Shown in pieces: positions 37,991 to 45,261 of a stretch of DNA of 45,261 nt. The notes beneath the pieces are model-generated. The model was not told the origin of the DNA. It made no database searches and saw only the letters and a list, made by a program, of their open reading frames with translations. Position 1 is the stretch's first letter. Every line of letters starts with the position of its first letter. This DNA comes from a bacterium. GTDB lineage: Bacteria > Margulisbacteria > Marinamargulisbacteria > SXXA01. A program made the position numbers and the translations under genes. The stretch covers positions 1 to 45,261 of the forward strand of contig JAGYJO010000001.1 of assembly GCA_018402095.1 (NCBI GenBank). Reading direction: 5' to 3'.

Positions 37991-38596
37991 ATGAACAAAC
38001 AAATTGCGATCAGAACAGAGCCTCGCACATGCGGGATCACGCTGGAGGAACTGTCTGAGAAAGACTGTTTTGTACTGCCCTGCTGCAAACAATATGTCGC
38101 AAAAGAAGCGATTCTAACATGGCTAAAAAAGCCGCATGAACCTGGGTGTCCATGCTGTAGAGATCCCAAAATGGCGCGTGATGCGTTGCTGAAATTGGGG
38201 TGTGATCTGACGCCTATCGTCGGTCCCAAAAATGAATCTGTACCGTCTGTCGAGGATCTCGCTATTTTTGATAGTGTGATGACGGGTATTTCAGCCCATT
38301 CGACTATGAAGCGTCGTTGCCAAGAGTACCGTGAATTTGGATTGGGGCTCATACGGCAAAATCACTATCCGCTGGCAGATCGTTTAATAAATCAACTCAG
38401 GGAGATGTTTTATGCGGAAGCTGGACAAAACAAAGTTGTTTTGGGAGCTACGATTGTAGACCTTTTGGATGCGTATAATAGACCTTCCCCTGTGGCGCAT
38501 TTGCCTACAACCCCTTTTCAGCGCTTACGAAACTATGTGGTAAATGGCGTCCACTTGCGATGGGATAGTCTGCGTCAGGTGTTTGGCCGGCTATAA
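37991..38596 (+). CDS. RING/U-box-like small protein, putative ubiquitin ligase mimic
   Basis: 201 aa from the ATG at 37991; a GTG two codons upstream is the alternative. Residues 14-59 read CGITLEEL...FVLPCCKQYVAKEAILTWLKK...CPCCRDP. The layout matches RING/U-box folds (C-I-LEE, LPC-x, I--WL, CPxCR), with Cys14, 26, 31, 32, 53, 55 and 56 available. The central His and second Cys of a classical RING are missing, so it is closer to a U-box or a degenerate RING. Residues 60-201 are helical with no known domain. U-box/RING proteins recruit ubiquitin-loaded E2 enzymes; bacteria use them only inside hosts. It fits with the USP-like ORF in this window. Intact, with no clear ribosome binding site; convergent with the VF530 gene 10 nt away. 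Confidence 0.65.
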   Translation: MNKQIAIRTEPRTCGITLEELSEKDCFVLPCCKQYVAKEAILTWLKKPHEPGCPCCRDPKMARDALLKLGCDLTPIVGPKNESVPSVEDLAIFDSVMTGISAHSTMKRRCQEYREFGLGLIRQNHYPLADRLINQLREMFYAEAGQNKVVLGATIVDLLDAYNRPSPVAHLPTTPFQRLRNYVVNGVHLRWDSLRQVFGRL

Positions 38597-38606
38597 CGAC
38601 GCTATT

Positions 38607-38861
38607 TTAGTGTGTTTGTTCTTCGTCTGCTTTGCGCTCTTTGTCCCAGAGCATGAGGACATAGAGGTTTTCGACTTTTTCACGGGCCCAAGGGGTTTTG
38701 CGTAAAAACTTGAGGCTGGATTTGAGACTGGGATTGTCCGTGAAACAGCGGATTCGAATTTGTTCGCCCAATATTTTCCATCCATAGGTGTCGATTAATT
38801 CCGTGAGGAGTTTTTCGAGGGTGATGTTGTGAAGCGCGTTGTTGGGTTGTTCTGCTGACAT
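38607..38861 (-). CDS. VF530-family small DNA-binding protein
   Basis: 84 aa. The protein (NNALHNITLEKLLTELIDTY, WKILGEQIRIRCFTDNPSLK, SSLKFLRKTPWAREKVENLY) matches the VF530 family along its whole length. That family is a small helical fold known from Vibrio and related bacteria and proposed to bind DNA. Its role is unknown. It is intact and convergent with the RING/U-box-like gene. The family is mainly gammaproteobacterial, which supports the taxonomic guess. Confidence 0.9.
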   Translation of the reverse strand: MSAEQPNNALHNITLEKLLTELIDTYGWKILGEQIRIRCFTDNPSLKSSLKFLRKTPWAREKVENLYVLMLWDKERKADEEQTH

Positions 38862-38916
38862 GTGCGTTATTCTAGCCTAAGTGACATAGCCCGTCACGGT
38901 CACCTTCAAGGGGCTT

Positions 38917-39213
38917 TTAGAGACCTGTTTCGGACAAGCAGTGTATTTCGGCTACGGCTGCTGTGAAATAGGTGTCTCTAACAACCTGGTATTCGGGATC
39001 TGTAAAAAATTTTTCTTTGTCGGTGTTGCTAGGAAACCGTAGCAAAAAAAGTCTGTTGATACGGGTGTTGTGTGGCTTGAGCATGTCTGAGACATGGCAG
39101 TCGTAGACGAATTCGCCGTTATGTTTGGCCAAAATAGGGCCCATGAATTTGCGGTATTGGTCATATTTTTCGTTGTCTTGAACGTACAATCCGACTGTTT
39201 TTTCGTAAGGCAT
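38917..39213 (-). CDS. DUF1330-type small protein
   Basis: 98 aa, start at 39213 (MPYEKTVGLYVQDNEKYDQY). The ferredoxin-like pattern FMGPILAKHNGEFVYDCHVS and RLFLLRFPSNTDKEKFFTDP resembles the DUF1330 family of dimeric alpha/beta-barrel proteins. No enzyme activity is established. Intact, with its own short leader; 55 nt upstream of the VF530 gene on the same strand, so they may be co-transcribed. Confidence 0.75.
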   Translation of the reverse strand: MPYEKTVGLYVQDNEKYDQYRKFMGPILAKHNGEFVYDCHVSDMLKPHNTRINRLFLLRFPSNTDKEKFFTDPEYQVVRDTYFTAAVAEIHCLSETGL

Positions 39214-39285
39214 GTGTGGTGTCTTTCTGTGTATGGGGACGTTTTTTTTTGTTGTAACTATCTAGCCTGTTGGATCCCCCTAGCA

Positions 39286-39309
39286 GGGTTTCATTTTGGA
39301 ACGGGTATA
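39286..39309 (+). repeat. Solo end of the MITE-like element
   Basis: GGTTTCATTTTGGAACGGGT followed by ATA is identical to the right end of the copy at 16243-16358. The rest of the element is missing. Confidence 0.65.
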
Positions 39310-39463
39310 GTTACCGTTTATTTTGATACGGTTCGTGCTGTGAGTGTAGTGCAAAATAAACCGGGGTTGAGTCCTCAACATCAGTTAGTTTTCCAGTATG
39401 TAACCACACGATAGCTATTATCTCATGAGTGTGTGCCAATATTTTGCTACTATCTCATTCACT

Positions 39464-40816
39464 ATGGAACCCAAATTTTCTCTCAAAGACAGTCTCTTTA
39501 ACCGTACCAAAGTTGAAAAAATCGCATCCGAAATTCACACTGTTTTTCCAGACTTTGACCGTGTTGGATTTGTTTCCCAAACGGTGGGAAAATTCCCAGA
39601 ATTGGAACTCAAGGCGCGTATCTCTTGGATAGCCGACAGTCTGACCTCGTTTTTGCCGACAGACTTCCGTGCTGCTGTTGGTATTTTGTTGGCGGCCTTG
39701 CCACCGGCCTGCGATCCGACGCTACGTGATGACGACTTTGGCGACTTTATCTATGCGCCGTATTCGGAATTTGTCGTGCGTCACGGCTGTACGACTAGCG
39801 ATTTGGACTTTTCTCTGCAGGCATTGAAAGCGATTACGACACGGTTTTCCGCCGAAGATGCGATTCGGTATTTCATCAATGCTTTTCCCTCAGAAACCAT
39901 GGGGGTGTTGTCTGTGTGGGCACAAGATGCGCATTACCATGTCCGACGTTTGGCCAGCGAAGGCACCCGGCCAAAGCTACCGTGGTCCCAAAAAATCGTC
40001 CTAAATCCAGGTGCTGCAGCGCCGATTTTGGATACGTTATTTTCGGACTCGACCCGCTTTGTGACACGGTCTGTGGCCAATCACTTGAATGATATTTCCA
40101 AGACAGACCCTGATTTTGTTTTGGCCAAATTGGCCGAATGGCGCGATTCAGGCAAACAGTCGGACAAAGAAATGGCCTATATTGTGACGCATTCGCTGAG
40201 GACACTGATCAAGCAAGGACATGAAGAGACGCTGTCTTTTTTGGGGTTTGTGTCCGGTACGGAAGTGGATGTGTTGGCTTTTGAAATTAAATCCCCCTCG
40301 GTCCCCCTTTGGATAAAGGGGGAAGCTAATACAGGGGATTCCAAAGGGCGGAGCATTGATAGTGGTCGCGGCATGCTCGCAGAGCCTCCCGAGCACGCTC
40401 CCCACGAGGACAGGCAGAGCCTGATCCTCGCTCAGCCGCAGGCGCAACGGGATTCCAAAGGGCAGAGCCCTTTGGAATCCCTCTCATGTCGCGAGGCAAG
40501 GCCGAGCGACATGCCCAATATCCGTATGGGCGACCCTGTCTTTTTTGCGTTGGAGATCCTCGCGACGCGAGACGAACGGCTGCTCATCGACTATGTCATG
40601 TATTTCCAAAACAAATCCGGTGCGATGACGAATAAAAAAGTCTACAAACTCAAGCAGCTCAGCGTGCAAAAAAACGAACGGGTTCGTGTCGAAAAAAAGC
40701 ATCCCCTACGGGCGAATATGAGTACCCGACAGCTATACCCTGGGCGTCATCGTATAGAGGTTCAAATCAATGGTCGTGTTGTTGCTGCGGGGGAGTTTAA
40801 TTTAGTAGGAGAATAA
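39464..40816 (+). CDS. DNA alkylation repair protein (AlkC/AlkD HEAT-like), with repeat-derived insertion
   Basis: 450 aa from the ATG at 39464 (MEPKFSLKDSLFNRTKVEKI), chosen over an ATG 13 codons upstream because this is how family members begin. Helical HEAT-like repeats follow, with LPPACDPTLRDDDFGDFIYA, FGDF-type and WAQDAHYHVRRLASEGTRPK and RFVTRSVANHLNDISKTDPD, the usual DNA-binding glycosylase fold. The C-terminal beta domain (IRMGDPVFFALEI, LLIDYVMYFQNKSGAMTNKK, STRQLYPGRHRIEVQINGR) completes the protein. Between them, about 76 codons (40288-40515) come from a palindromic repeat and keep the frame. Such enzymes remove 3-methylpurine or related bases. The ORF is intact and TfoX-N follows 2 nt later, so they form an operon. 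Confidence 0.85.
   Translation: MEPKFSLKDSLFNRTKVEKIASEIHTVFPDFDRVGFVSQTVGKFPELELKARISWIADSLTSFLPTDFRAAVGILLAALPPACDPTLRDDDFGDFIYAPYSEFVVRHGCTTSDLDFSLQALKAITTRFSAEDAIRYFINAFPSETMGVLSVWAQDAHYHVRRLASEGTRPKLPWSQKIVLNPGAAAPILDTLFSDSTRFVTRSVANHLNDISKTDPDFVLAKLAEWRDSGKQSDKEMAYIVTHSLRTLIKQGHEETLSFLGFVSGTEVDVLAFEIKSPSVPLWIKGEANTGDSKGRSIDSGRGMLAEPPEHAPHEDRQSLILAQPQAQRDSKGQSPLESLSCREARPSDMPNIRMGDPVFFALEILATRDERLLIDYVMYFQNKSGAMTNKKVYKLKQLSVQKNERVRVEKKHPLRANMSTRQLYPGRHRIEVQINGRVVAAGEFNLVGE
40288..40515 (+). repeat. Palindromic repeat inserted in frame in the AlkC-like gene
   Basis: It starts with an inverted repeat CCCCCTCGGTCCCCCTTTGG followed by ATAAAGGGGG. It contains GGATTCCAAAGGGC twice (about 40338 and 40450), the perfect-looking stem GATTCCAAAGGGC-AGA-GCCCTTTGGAATC (40451-40479), and a second stem CATGTCGC...GCGACATG (40485-40512). 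Its length is a multiple of three within my boundary error, and no stop occurs in the coding frame. Confidence 0.75.
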
Positions 40817-40818
40817 CC

Positions 40819-41145
40819 ATGGCATCAGATTTATCATTCGTGCAGTATGTCTGTGATCAGCTCGACCATTTACCAGGCATCGCCTACCGCAAAATGTTCG
40901 GGGAGTATGCTTTCTATCATGACCAAAAAGTCGTGGCGTTGATTTGTGATAACCAGTTTTATCTCAAACCAACGGAATCGGGAAAAGCCCTCATTGGCGA
41001 GCCAGAAGTGGGTGCCCCGTATCCCGGAGCAAAGCCCTATTTTGTGGTGACCGATCTGATCGAGGATACCGATCTGTTTGTGTCGCTTATCCTCGCGACG
41101 AGCGATGCGTTGCCGCTGCCCAAGCCGAAGAAGAAAAAGGGATAG
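40819..41145 (+). CDS. TfoX N-terminal domain protein
   Basis: 108 aa. MASDLSFVQYVCDQLDHLPG, YRKMFGEYAFYHDQKVVALI and a Lys-rich tail match the TfoX-N family over its whole length; the C-terminal TfoX domain is absent, as in many members. TfoX proteins influence competence gene expression in some gammaproteobacteria, but stand-alone N-domain proteins have no settled role. It begins 2 nt after the AlkC-like stop, with AGGAGAATAACC as ribosome binding site. Intact. Confidence 0.88.
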   Translation: MASDLSFVQYVCDQLDHLPGIAYRKMFGEYAFYHDQKVVALICDNQFYLKPTESGKALIGEPEVGAPYPGAKPYFVVTDLIEDTDLFVSLILATSDALPLPKPKKKKG

Positions 41146-41280
41146 CCCTTTCAAAACGTTTGTCTAGGAAACGGTTATAATGTTTTTTGCTGAAAATCTT
41201 AAAAAATAAGTGAGAAAATCAGTATGTTTGGGTATACTTTTGGAACATGATATTGATAATCGGGTAGAGGAGACTTAGCC

Positions 41281-41466
41281 ATGGGTAATGCAAAGCAGGA
41301 TGCGCTTAAAATGATATCCAATATGCCAGATGCTGTGAATTTCGAGGATATTATGTATAGGCTATATGTCTTGGAAAGTGTGGCGCATGCGGAATCTGAA
41401 GTGGCTTCTGGTGTTGTTATTTCTCAAGATGAATTGCGGAAAAAAGTAGGCGGATGGTTGAAATAA
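41281..41466 (+). CDS. Antitoxin of a ParE/RelE-type pair
   Basis: 61 aa with ribosome binding site AGAGGAGA about 8 nt upstream. The pattern (MISNMPDAVNFEDIMYRLYV, VISQDELRKKVGGWLK) resembles the short antitoxins found directly before RelE/ParE toxins. It overlaps the toxin gene by 13 nt. No clear DNA-binding motif is visible, although a helical N-terminal half is likely. Intact. Confidence 0.75.
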   Translation: MGNAKQDALKMISNMPDAVNFEDIMYRLYVLESVAHAESEVASGVVISQDELRKKVGGWLK

Positions 41467-41747
41467 CTTGGACCACGACTGCTGCGGAAACTTTGGAGAA
41501 GCTATGTATGTATATTGCGCTAGATTCTCCTTATTACGCACAAAAAGTAGCCAAAGATATTTTTAGGGCTACCGAAAAATTGGCCTTTTTTCCAAAACAA
41601 GGCAAAAAGGTTCCTGAGATTAATCGTTCAGATATTCGAGAGATTTTTCTGTATTCCTATCGCTTGATTTATAAAGTGGAAAGCAATCGAATTTATATTT
41701 TGAGATTATTGCATGTCAGGCAAAAAAGAAGCGATGTCTTGAATTGA
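41454..41747 (+). CDS. ParE/RelE-family toxin
   Basis: 97 aa. MVEITWTTTAAETLEKLCMY, then FPKQGKKVPEINRSDIREIF and SYRLIYKVESNRIYILRLLH, which is the classic ParE/RelE plasmid-stabilisation fold with conserved Arg residues and the Y-R-IY-V pattern. ParE members poison gyrase and RelE members cut mRNA on the ribosome; sequence alone does not decide. It overlaps its antitoxin by 13 nt. Intact. Confidence 0.88.
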   Translation: MVEITWTTTAAETLEKLCMYIALDSPYYAQKVAKDIFRATEKLAFFPKQGKKVPEINRSDIREIFLYSYRLIYKVESNRIYILRLLHVRQKRSDVLN

Positions 41748-41845
41748 TTGTGTGTTTATCATGTGATTTTTGGGGGATCAAAGAGGCGAAGCCCTTTATA
41801 AAATCTTTTATTTCTTGCGCGGCGAAGCCTAAAAGAGTTCGGCCC

Positions 41846-43137
41846 CTACTTGTCCCATGACCGACGAAAGCCCGTTGGTTTGGCTTTGGGGTATCAGCGT
41901 TTTTCTGGTGCTGGTGGATGTCTTTCGCTGCGACCTTTTGGGGGCTTTGCGCTAGCACCCTGTGGGGCGAGAGTCACGACGGGGCATAGCTCTAGAGGTC
42001 TCTGGGTGCGCGGGCAAATTCAGGCTCGTTGCCTAGTTTTGGGGCATTGTAGTTAAAGTTGTCCAGCTTTCGCGTTTCGATAGAGGGATCCAAGTTTGCG
42101 TTGGATGATGCCCGCCATTTCAGGTCATCACTGGCAACAAAGCTATACACGCATCTAGCACTGATGGGTATAGGCTTCGAATGTGTCAGGAGATCATAAT
42201 TGATGACATAGAAACTTGGGAGACATCGATCCCACGGGCGGCAATGTCGGTCCCACAGCCATGATCATTTGCCATCCCGAAATCCGTCGAGGGCTTCTTG
42301 GCGTTTGTTTTGGGACAAGTTGCCCTGTAGAGACGCCGCGGCATAGCCTTTTTTTTGCAATTTTTGGTCTAGGCCTTTGGCACGGTGTTTGGTGCGGGTG
42401 AAAATCAGAACGGATTTGGTTTCTGTATGTTTCAAGATAGAAAAAAGAAGGTCTGTCTTGAGGTGGTGGTTCACGGGAAAGAAAACATGGGTGATGCTGT
42501 CTTTGGCTTCCGTGTGGCCGATTTCGATAGTGACCGGTGATTTCAATATAGCGTGGGCTAATTTGCGAATATCCGGCGGCATGGTGGCCGAAAAAAAGAG
42601 GGTTTGGCGACGGTCAGGAATATGTTTGATGATTTGTCGGATACTGGGCAAAAAGCCCATGTCGAACATGTGATCGGCTTCATCTAGTACCAACATTTCC
42701 AATTGATTGAAATTGATACTGCCTTGCTGAATGTGGTCGAGAAGGCGACCTGGGCATGCGACGATGATGTCAACGCCCTGTCTGAGTTTGGAGAGCTGGC
42801 CTTTGATATTGACGCCACCATAAATAGTGACGCTGCGCAGGCCTGTATTTTTGCCCAGTGCGATGATGGTATCGTTGATTTGCTCAACAAGCTCTCTGGT
42901 GGGCGCGACAATGAGGCCGCGTAGTTTGCCGCGTTCGCCTGTGACGAAAAAGCGTTGGAGCATCGGCAAGACGAATGCGGCGGTTTTGCCTGTGCCTGTT
43001 TGGGCTAGGCCCATGACGTCTTTGCCTTCCAAGACAGGGGGGAGTGCTTGTGCTTGGATGGGGGTGGGGGTTGTGTATCCTTGGGCTTCTATTTGAGCCA
43101 TGATTTCGGGGGCGAATGCATAAGATGAAAAGGTCAT
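41846..43137 (-). pseudogene. rhlE: DEAD-box RNA helicase (RhlE-type), C-terminal domain decayed
   Basis: RhlE-type enzymes remodel RNA in ribosome assembly and decay. The start at 43137 (MTFSSYAFAPEIMAQIEAQG) has GGAG 6 nt upstream. Domain 1 is whole: PTPIQAQALPPVL (Q motif), AQTGTGKTAAFVLP (I), PTREL (Ia), PGRLLDHI (Ib), VLDEADHMFDMGF (II), FFSATMP (III). Domain 2 starts with SVLIFTRTKHRAKGLDQKLQ and then stops at 42265 (GFRDGK). Beyond it, other frames show DIAARGIDVS, VINYDL, VYSFVASDDLKW, IETRKLDNFNYNAPKLG and a basic tail KPTGFRRSWDK ending at 41846. The HRxGRxxR motif is not visible, so it is probably dead. Confidence 0.85.
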
Positions 43138-43205
43138 AGGGACTCCGGTTTGTAATGTAATAATGAATTTGGGGGCGACTTTGTCGCACACAAATTCATA
43201 GTTAG

Positions 43206-43235
43206 GCCCGACTCATTCACACAAATGAGTCGGGC
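43206..43235. terminator. Hairpin between the small membrane protein gene and rhlE
   Basis: A perfect 12 bp stem GCCCGACTCATT/AATGAGTCGGGC with a CACACA loop, 8 nt past the stop of the 43244-43495 gene. There is no T run on the minus strand, so it is a terminator or processing-site candidate only. Confidence 0.45.
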
Positions 43236-43243
43236 GAATGAGA

Positions 43244-43495
43244 CTATTCTGCGGCGTCTGTGCTTTCAACTGCTGGCGCAGTTTCTGCTGTTTTTTCTTT
43301 GTCGCAGCTTTCTTTTTTACAGCTGCGTTTTTCGTGACATGCTTCTTTTTTGCTATCACATGCTGCAGCGGTATCTTTGCAGATGACAGTGCCAGTGATT
43401 GGGCAGCGACCGGTTTGTGTGATACCACCCACCATATAACCAACAAACAAGGAAACAACAACGGCGATAATAATATTACGAATTTCTTTAGACAT
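43244..43495 (-). CDS. Small Cys-rich membrane-anchored protein
   Basis: 83 aa from the ATG at 43495 (MSKEIRNIIIAVVVSLFVGY); a TTG three codons upstream is an alternative. Residues 6-24 form one membrane segment. The outer part has CPITGTVIC, then CDSKKEAC-HEKRSC-KKESC, a run of paired Cys, and an acidic end (ESTDAAE). The CPIT motif recalls small membrane proteins associated with sulfur or metal handling, but the match is short. I do not assign a function. It is intact and stands alone. Confidence 0.6.
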   Translation of the reverse strand: MSKEIRNIIIAVVVSLFVGYMVGGITQTGRCPITGTVICKDTAAACDSKKEACHEKRSCKKESCDKEKTAETAPAVESTDAAE

Positions 43496-43586
43496 GGGCT
43501 TCAATCCTCTATTATGGTTGAAATAAGACGTCCTTAGTTTAATCTAGATCGAAAAACAAAGATAGAGACAGTGGTGATCTCTATTT

Positions 43587-43702
43587 GTAACCAATTTTTC
43601 AGGGGCTTGGGGACGACCGTCCCCCAATACAAAACTTGCTCGGCTTGGCCGAGCAGAAAAAAGACTCATAGGGCTTCGCCCTTTGTATCCCCCAATCGTT
43701 AC
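43587..43702. repeat. Composite repeat element overlapping the end of the PP2C gene
   Basis: Left end GTAACCAATTTTTCAGGGG, right end CCCCCAATCGTTAC. It contains TTGGGGACGACCGTCCCCCA and TTGCTCGGCTTGGCCGAGCA stems and the AGGGCTTCGCCCT module. The final TTA is the reverse of the stop codon used by the decayed PP2C frame. A related partial unit (about 45180-45261) runs off the right edge. Confidence 0.65.
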
Positions 43703-45041
43703 AGTGAGTTCGATACAATGGCAGAAATGTGGTCCCTGCTATATTTTTTGTTTGGCGGCTTCTACAAGCCCTTTCGCTGGGCTTTGGTCTGTAAGATGTC
43801 GACGATGTCTGCGGCGTCATCATTGGAGAGGACATCCCTTACGCCATCACAGGCAATGATGAGATGTGTATCTTCCGCAATGAAGCAGGAACCTCGAAAA
43901 TATCCGATTTGGATGACATCCCGCCTCTATTCCCATTGTCTGTTTCTGGGCCGGTATGCCCAGAAATTTCCCCATGCTGCGGTATAAGGGCCAGGCCGCC
44001 ATATTTCGGTGCATAAACCCGATTGTTTTTTATTTGTAGACCTGCTTTTTCGATCCCTTGTCTGTCTGCGTCTCTCACTGTGGCTGTATCATGGTCAATG
44101 GTGACCTGGTCGCCTTCGCCGTCACTACAGAGTACCGCACGGGTATCACCGACATTGGCGATATGTAATTTTTTGGACACTCCGGGGGGTGTATCGGGAA
44201 TAAAGACAACCGTGAGGGTCGTGCCACAACGGATACTTTCAGGTAATCCGATAATGCCATTTCTGTCTACGAGGCCTGTTTCGGGATTCATACTGGCATC
44301 GGTCATGTTTACTGCACGTAGCAGGGACTTGTTGATGTCTCCTTGGGTGGCTTTGAGAAATTTTTCGAGAAAAAAGGGGACGTTGTTGGCAACATATCGG
44401 GCCACGATGAAAGATTTATTCTCTGTGTCAGAAGGGCTTGATGCGCCATGGCCATCACAGACGATGAAATAGTCGCCGGACACAAAATCGGTGCTAATGC
44501 GACCTCTATTGATGAAGTCTTCCATGCCTTTGGGGCGACATGCTTTGTTGTCGAATTCGTATCCTGAGGCCCTGTGTCGTGTGGCTTTTTCAGGGGCATT
44601 GAAATGCGTTGGGCTGTAGACTCGGTCTGTTTTGTCGAGGGGTTTTTCCGAAAACACTGGCGTAGGGACGCTGTTTTCTCTGGCAGATAATATGGCTTTC
44701 CATCCGTTTTGAGTAGCAATTTCAGAATTGGATAGGGGGCTGTTTTCGAGGTCTATTCCTTGGGATGCCTGATAGACCTCTGTGCTGAGGCCCGTATCGC
44801 TTGTATAGCTTTCTGTGCTGTGATCCTGCGATGCGTGGGCGATGTGTCCATAGATGTCCTGAGAGTTTTGCAGCGAAAAACGAGGTTCTAATGATATTTG
44901 TCGGCTGAAGCCCCGTTGTTCGAGACGGGCTTCCCAAGACATTTTAGCTTGTTTATGCGGTGAGGGAGGTGCGTCTGAAGCTGCTTGTCTTTTGATCGCA
45001 TGGGTACGTGTTAAAGGTGCTGTAGCAATTGTTTTGTGCAC
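43699..45041 (-). pseudogene. PP2C-type Ser/Thr phosphatase, frameshifted near the C-terminus
   Basis: The open frame 43839-45041 (400 aa, GTG start, start uncertain) begins with about 165 disordered, basic/Ser-rich residues. Then come PP2C motifs: GMEDFINRG (172-180), YFIVCDGHGASS with metal-binding Asp196, CGTTLTVVF (272-280), LHIANVGDTRAVL (Asp299) and TVRDADRQGIEKAGLQI, NRVYAPKYGGLAL. The frame breaks at about 43900, and another frame continues YFRGSCFIAEDTHLIIACDG and VRDVLSNDDAADIVDIL, the last metal-site region. A further break precedes KYSRDHISAIVSNSL, ending at 43699. It would dephosphorylate Ser/Thr on host or bacterial proteins. The long disordered head and solitary position favour an effector. 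Confidence 0.78.
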
Positions 45042-45261
45042 GGGGATCTGTCCATTCGTTTAAGATTTAATTCAAAAGCCACTCATGAAACAGGATTTAA
45101 ACAAATTTTCCAAGTGCCATGCATGGGGTCTCTCTAACCGGTTTCTAGTGCTAATCCTTTCCCACAGAAAGCGCTGACCGAAATGGGGGGTATGGGGAAC
45201 GCTAGTCCCCCATACCAAATGTCTTTCTCGGCTTTGCCGAGAAAGGAAAAAAAAGACTCAA
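45042..45261. other. Upstream region of PP2C and partial repeat
   Basis: 45042-45170 holds no gene that I can support; an ATG at 45055 is out of frame with the phosphatase. From about 45180 a palindromic unit starts (GGGGGTATGGGGAACGCTAG, TTTCTCGGCTTTGCCGAGAA stem) and runs off the window. It is related to 43587-43702. Confidence 0.5.

Noticed and set aside
41748..41845. A gene between the toxin and rhlE
   Set aside because: Only repeat-like sequence (GCGAAGCCCTTTATAAA type) and the end of the helicase relic are present.
1..45261. CRISPR array
   Set aside because: The only tandem direct repeats (three 24 bp units at 7879-7950) have no spacers, and no cas gene is present.

Overview
The window looks like part of the chromosome of a Gram-negative bacterium that lives in or on a eukaryotic host. 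LPS-type family 9 glycosyltransferases, a prepilin peptidase relic, a VF530-family protein and a DUF1330 protein point loosely to Gammaproteobacteria; the phylum is not proven. The host-associated view rests on eukaryote-like genes: a ubiquitin-specific protease (peptidase C19) ORF, a RING/U-box-like small protein, a PP2C-type phosphatase and very large unrecognised proteins with coiled coils. Most conserved genes (pilD, recQ, yebC, budA, a RhlE-type helicase, histidine kinases, PP2C) have frameshifts. This suggests reductive genome decay with many IS and repeat elements. Several lesions lie in or next to short homopolymers, so indel errors in the assembly are a real alternative for some of them.

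Layout. 1-16 kb, minus strand: an effector-like region with two paralogous large families, here called A and B. Transcription order is B2 (13082-15958, with a decayed tail to 12346), A2 (10.4-12.3 kb, frameshifted), USP-like protease (8546-10384, with a decayed acidic tail to about 8040), then a pilD pseudogene, B1 (3236-6442, intact), a dead IS1634-type transposase, and A1 (1489 to the left edge, open). The order B then A is therefore duplicated, and a second protease copy may lie just beyond position 1. 16-17.2 kb: a MITE-like repeat and a Phd/VapC toxin-antitoxin pair. 17.2-21.3 kb, minus: two paralogous family 9 glycosyltransferases with an extra C-terminal domain (one intact, one decayed and carrying an in-frame repeat insertion), plus a GNAT acetyltransferase. 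21.4-25.1 kb: a repeat element, a decayed membrane protein, a rhodanese and recQ. 25.5-29.1 kb: a dead IS66 transposase, decayed ORFs and repeats. 29.1-34.3 kb: two convergent sets of two-component genes, in which the two single-domain receivers are intact and all kinases are broken. 34.3-37.9 kb: tRNA-Val, budA and yebC pseudogenes, and an unrecognised decayed gene. 38-41.8 kb: mostly intact small genes (RING/U-box-like, VF530, DUF1330, AlkC/AlkD-type DNA repair, TfoX-N, a ParE/RelE toxin-antitoxin pair). 41.8-45.3 kb: a decayed RhlE helicase, a small Cys-rich membrane protein and a frameshifted PP2C.

Two repeat families run through the window. One is a 112-116 bp element with long inverted repeats. 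The other is a modular GC-rich palindromic family, several copies of which end in GTAA(C)...GTTAC. Members of the second family are inserted in frame at linkers of two coding regions (AlkC-like and the second glycosyltransferase) and form the 3-prime end of two others, much as Rickettsia palindromic elements do.
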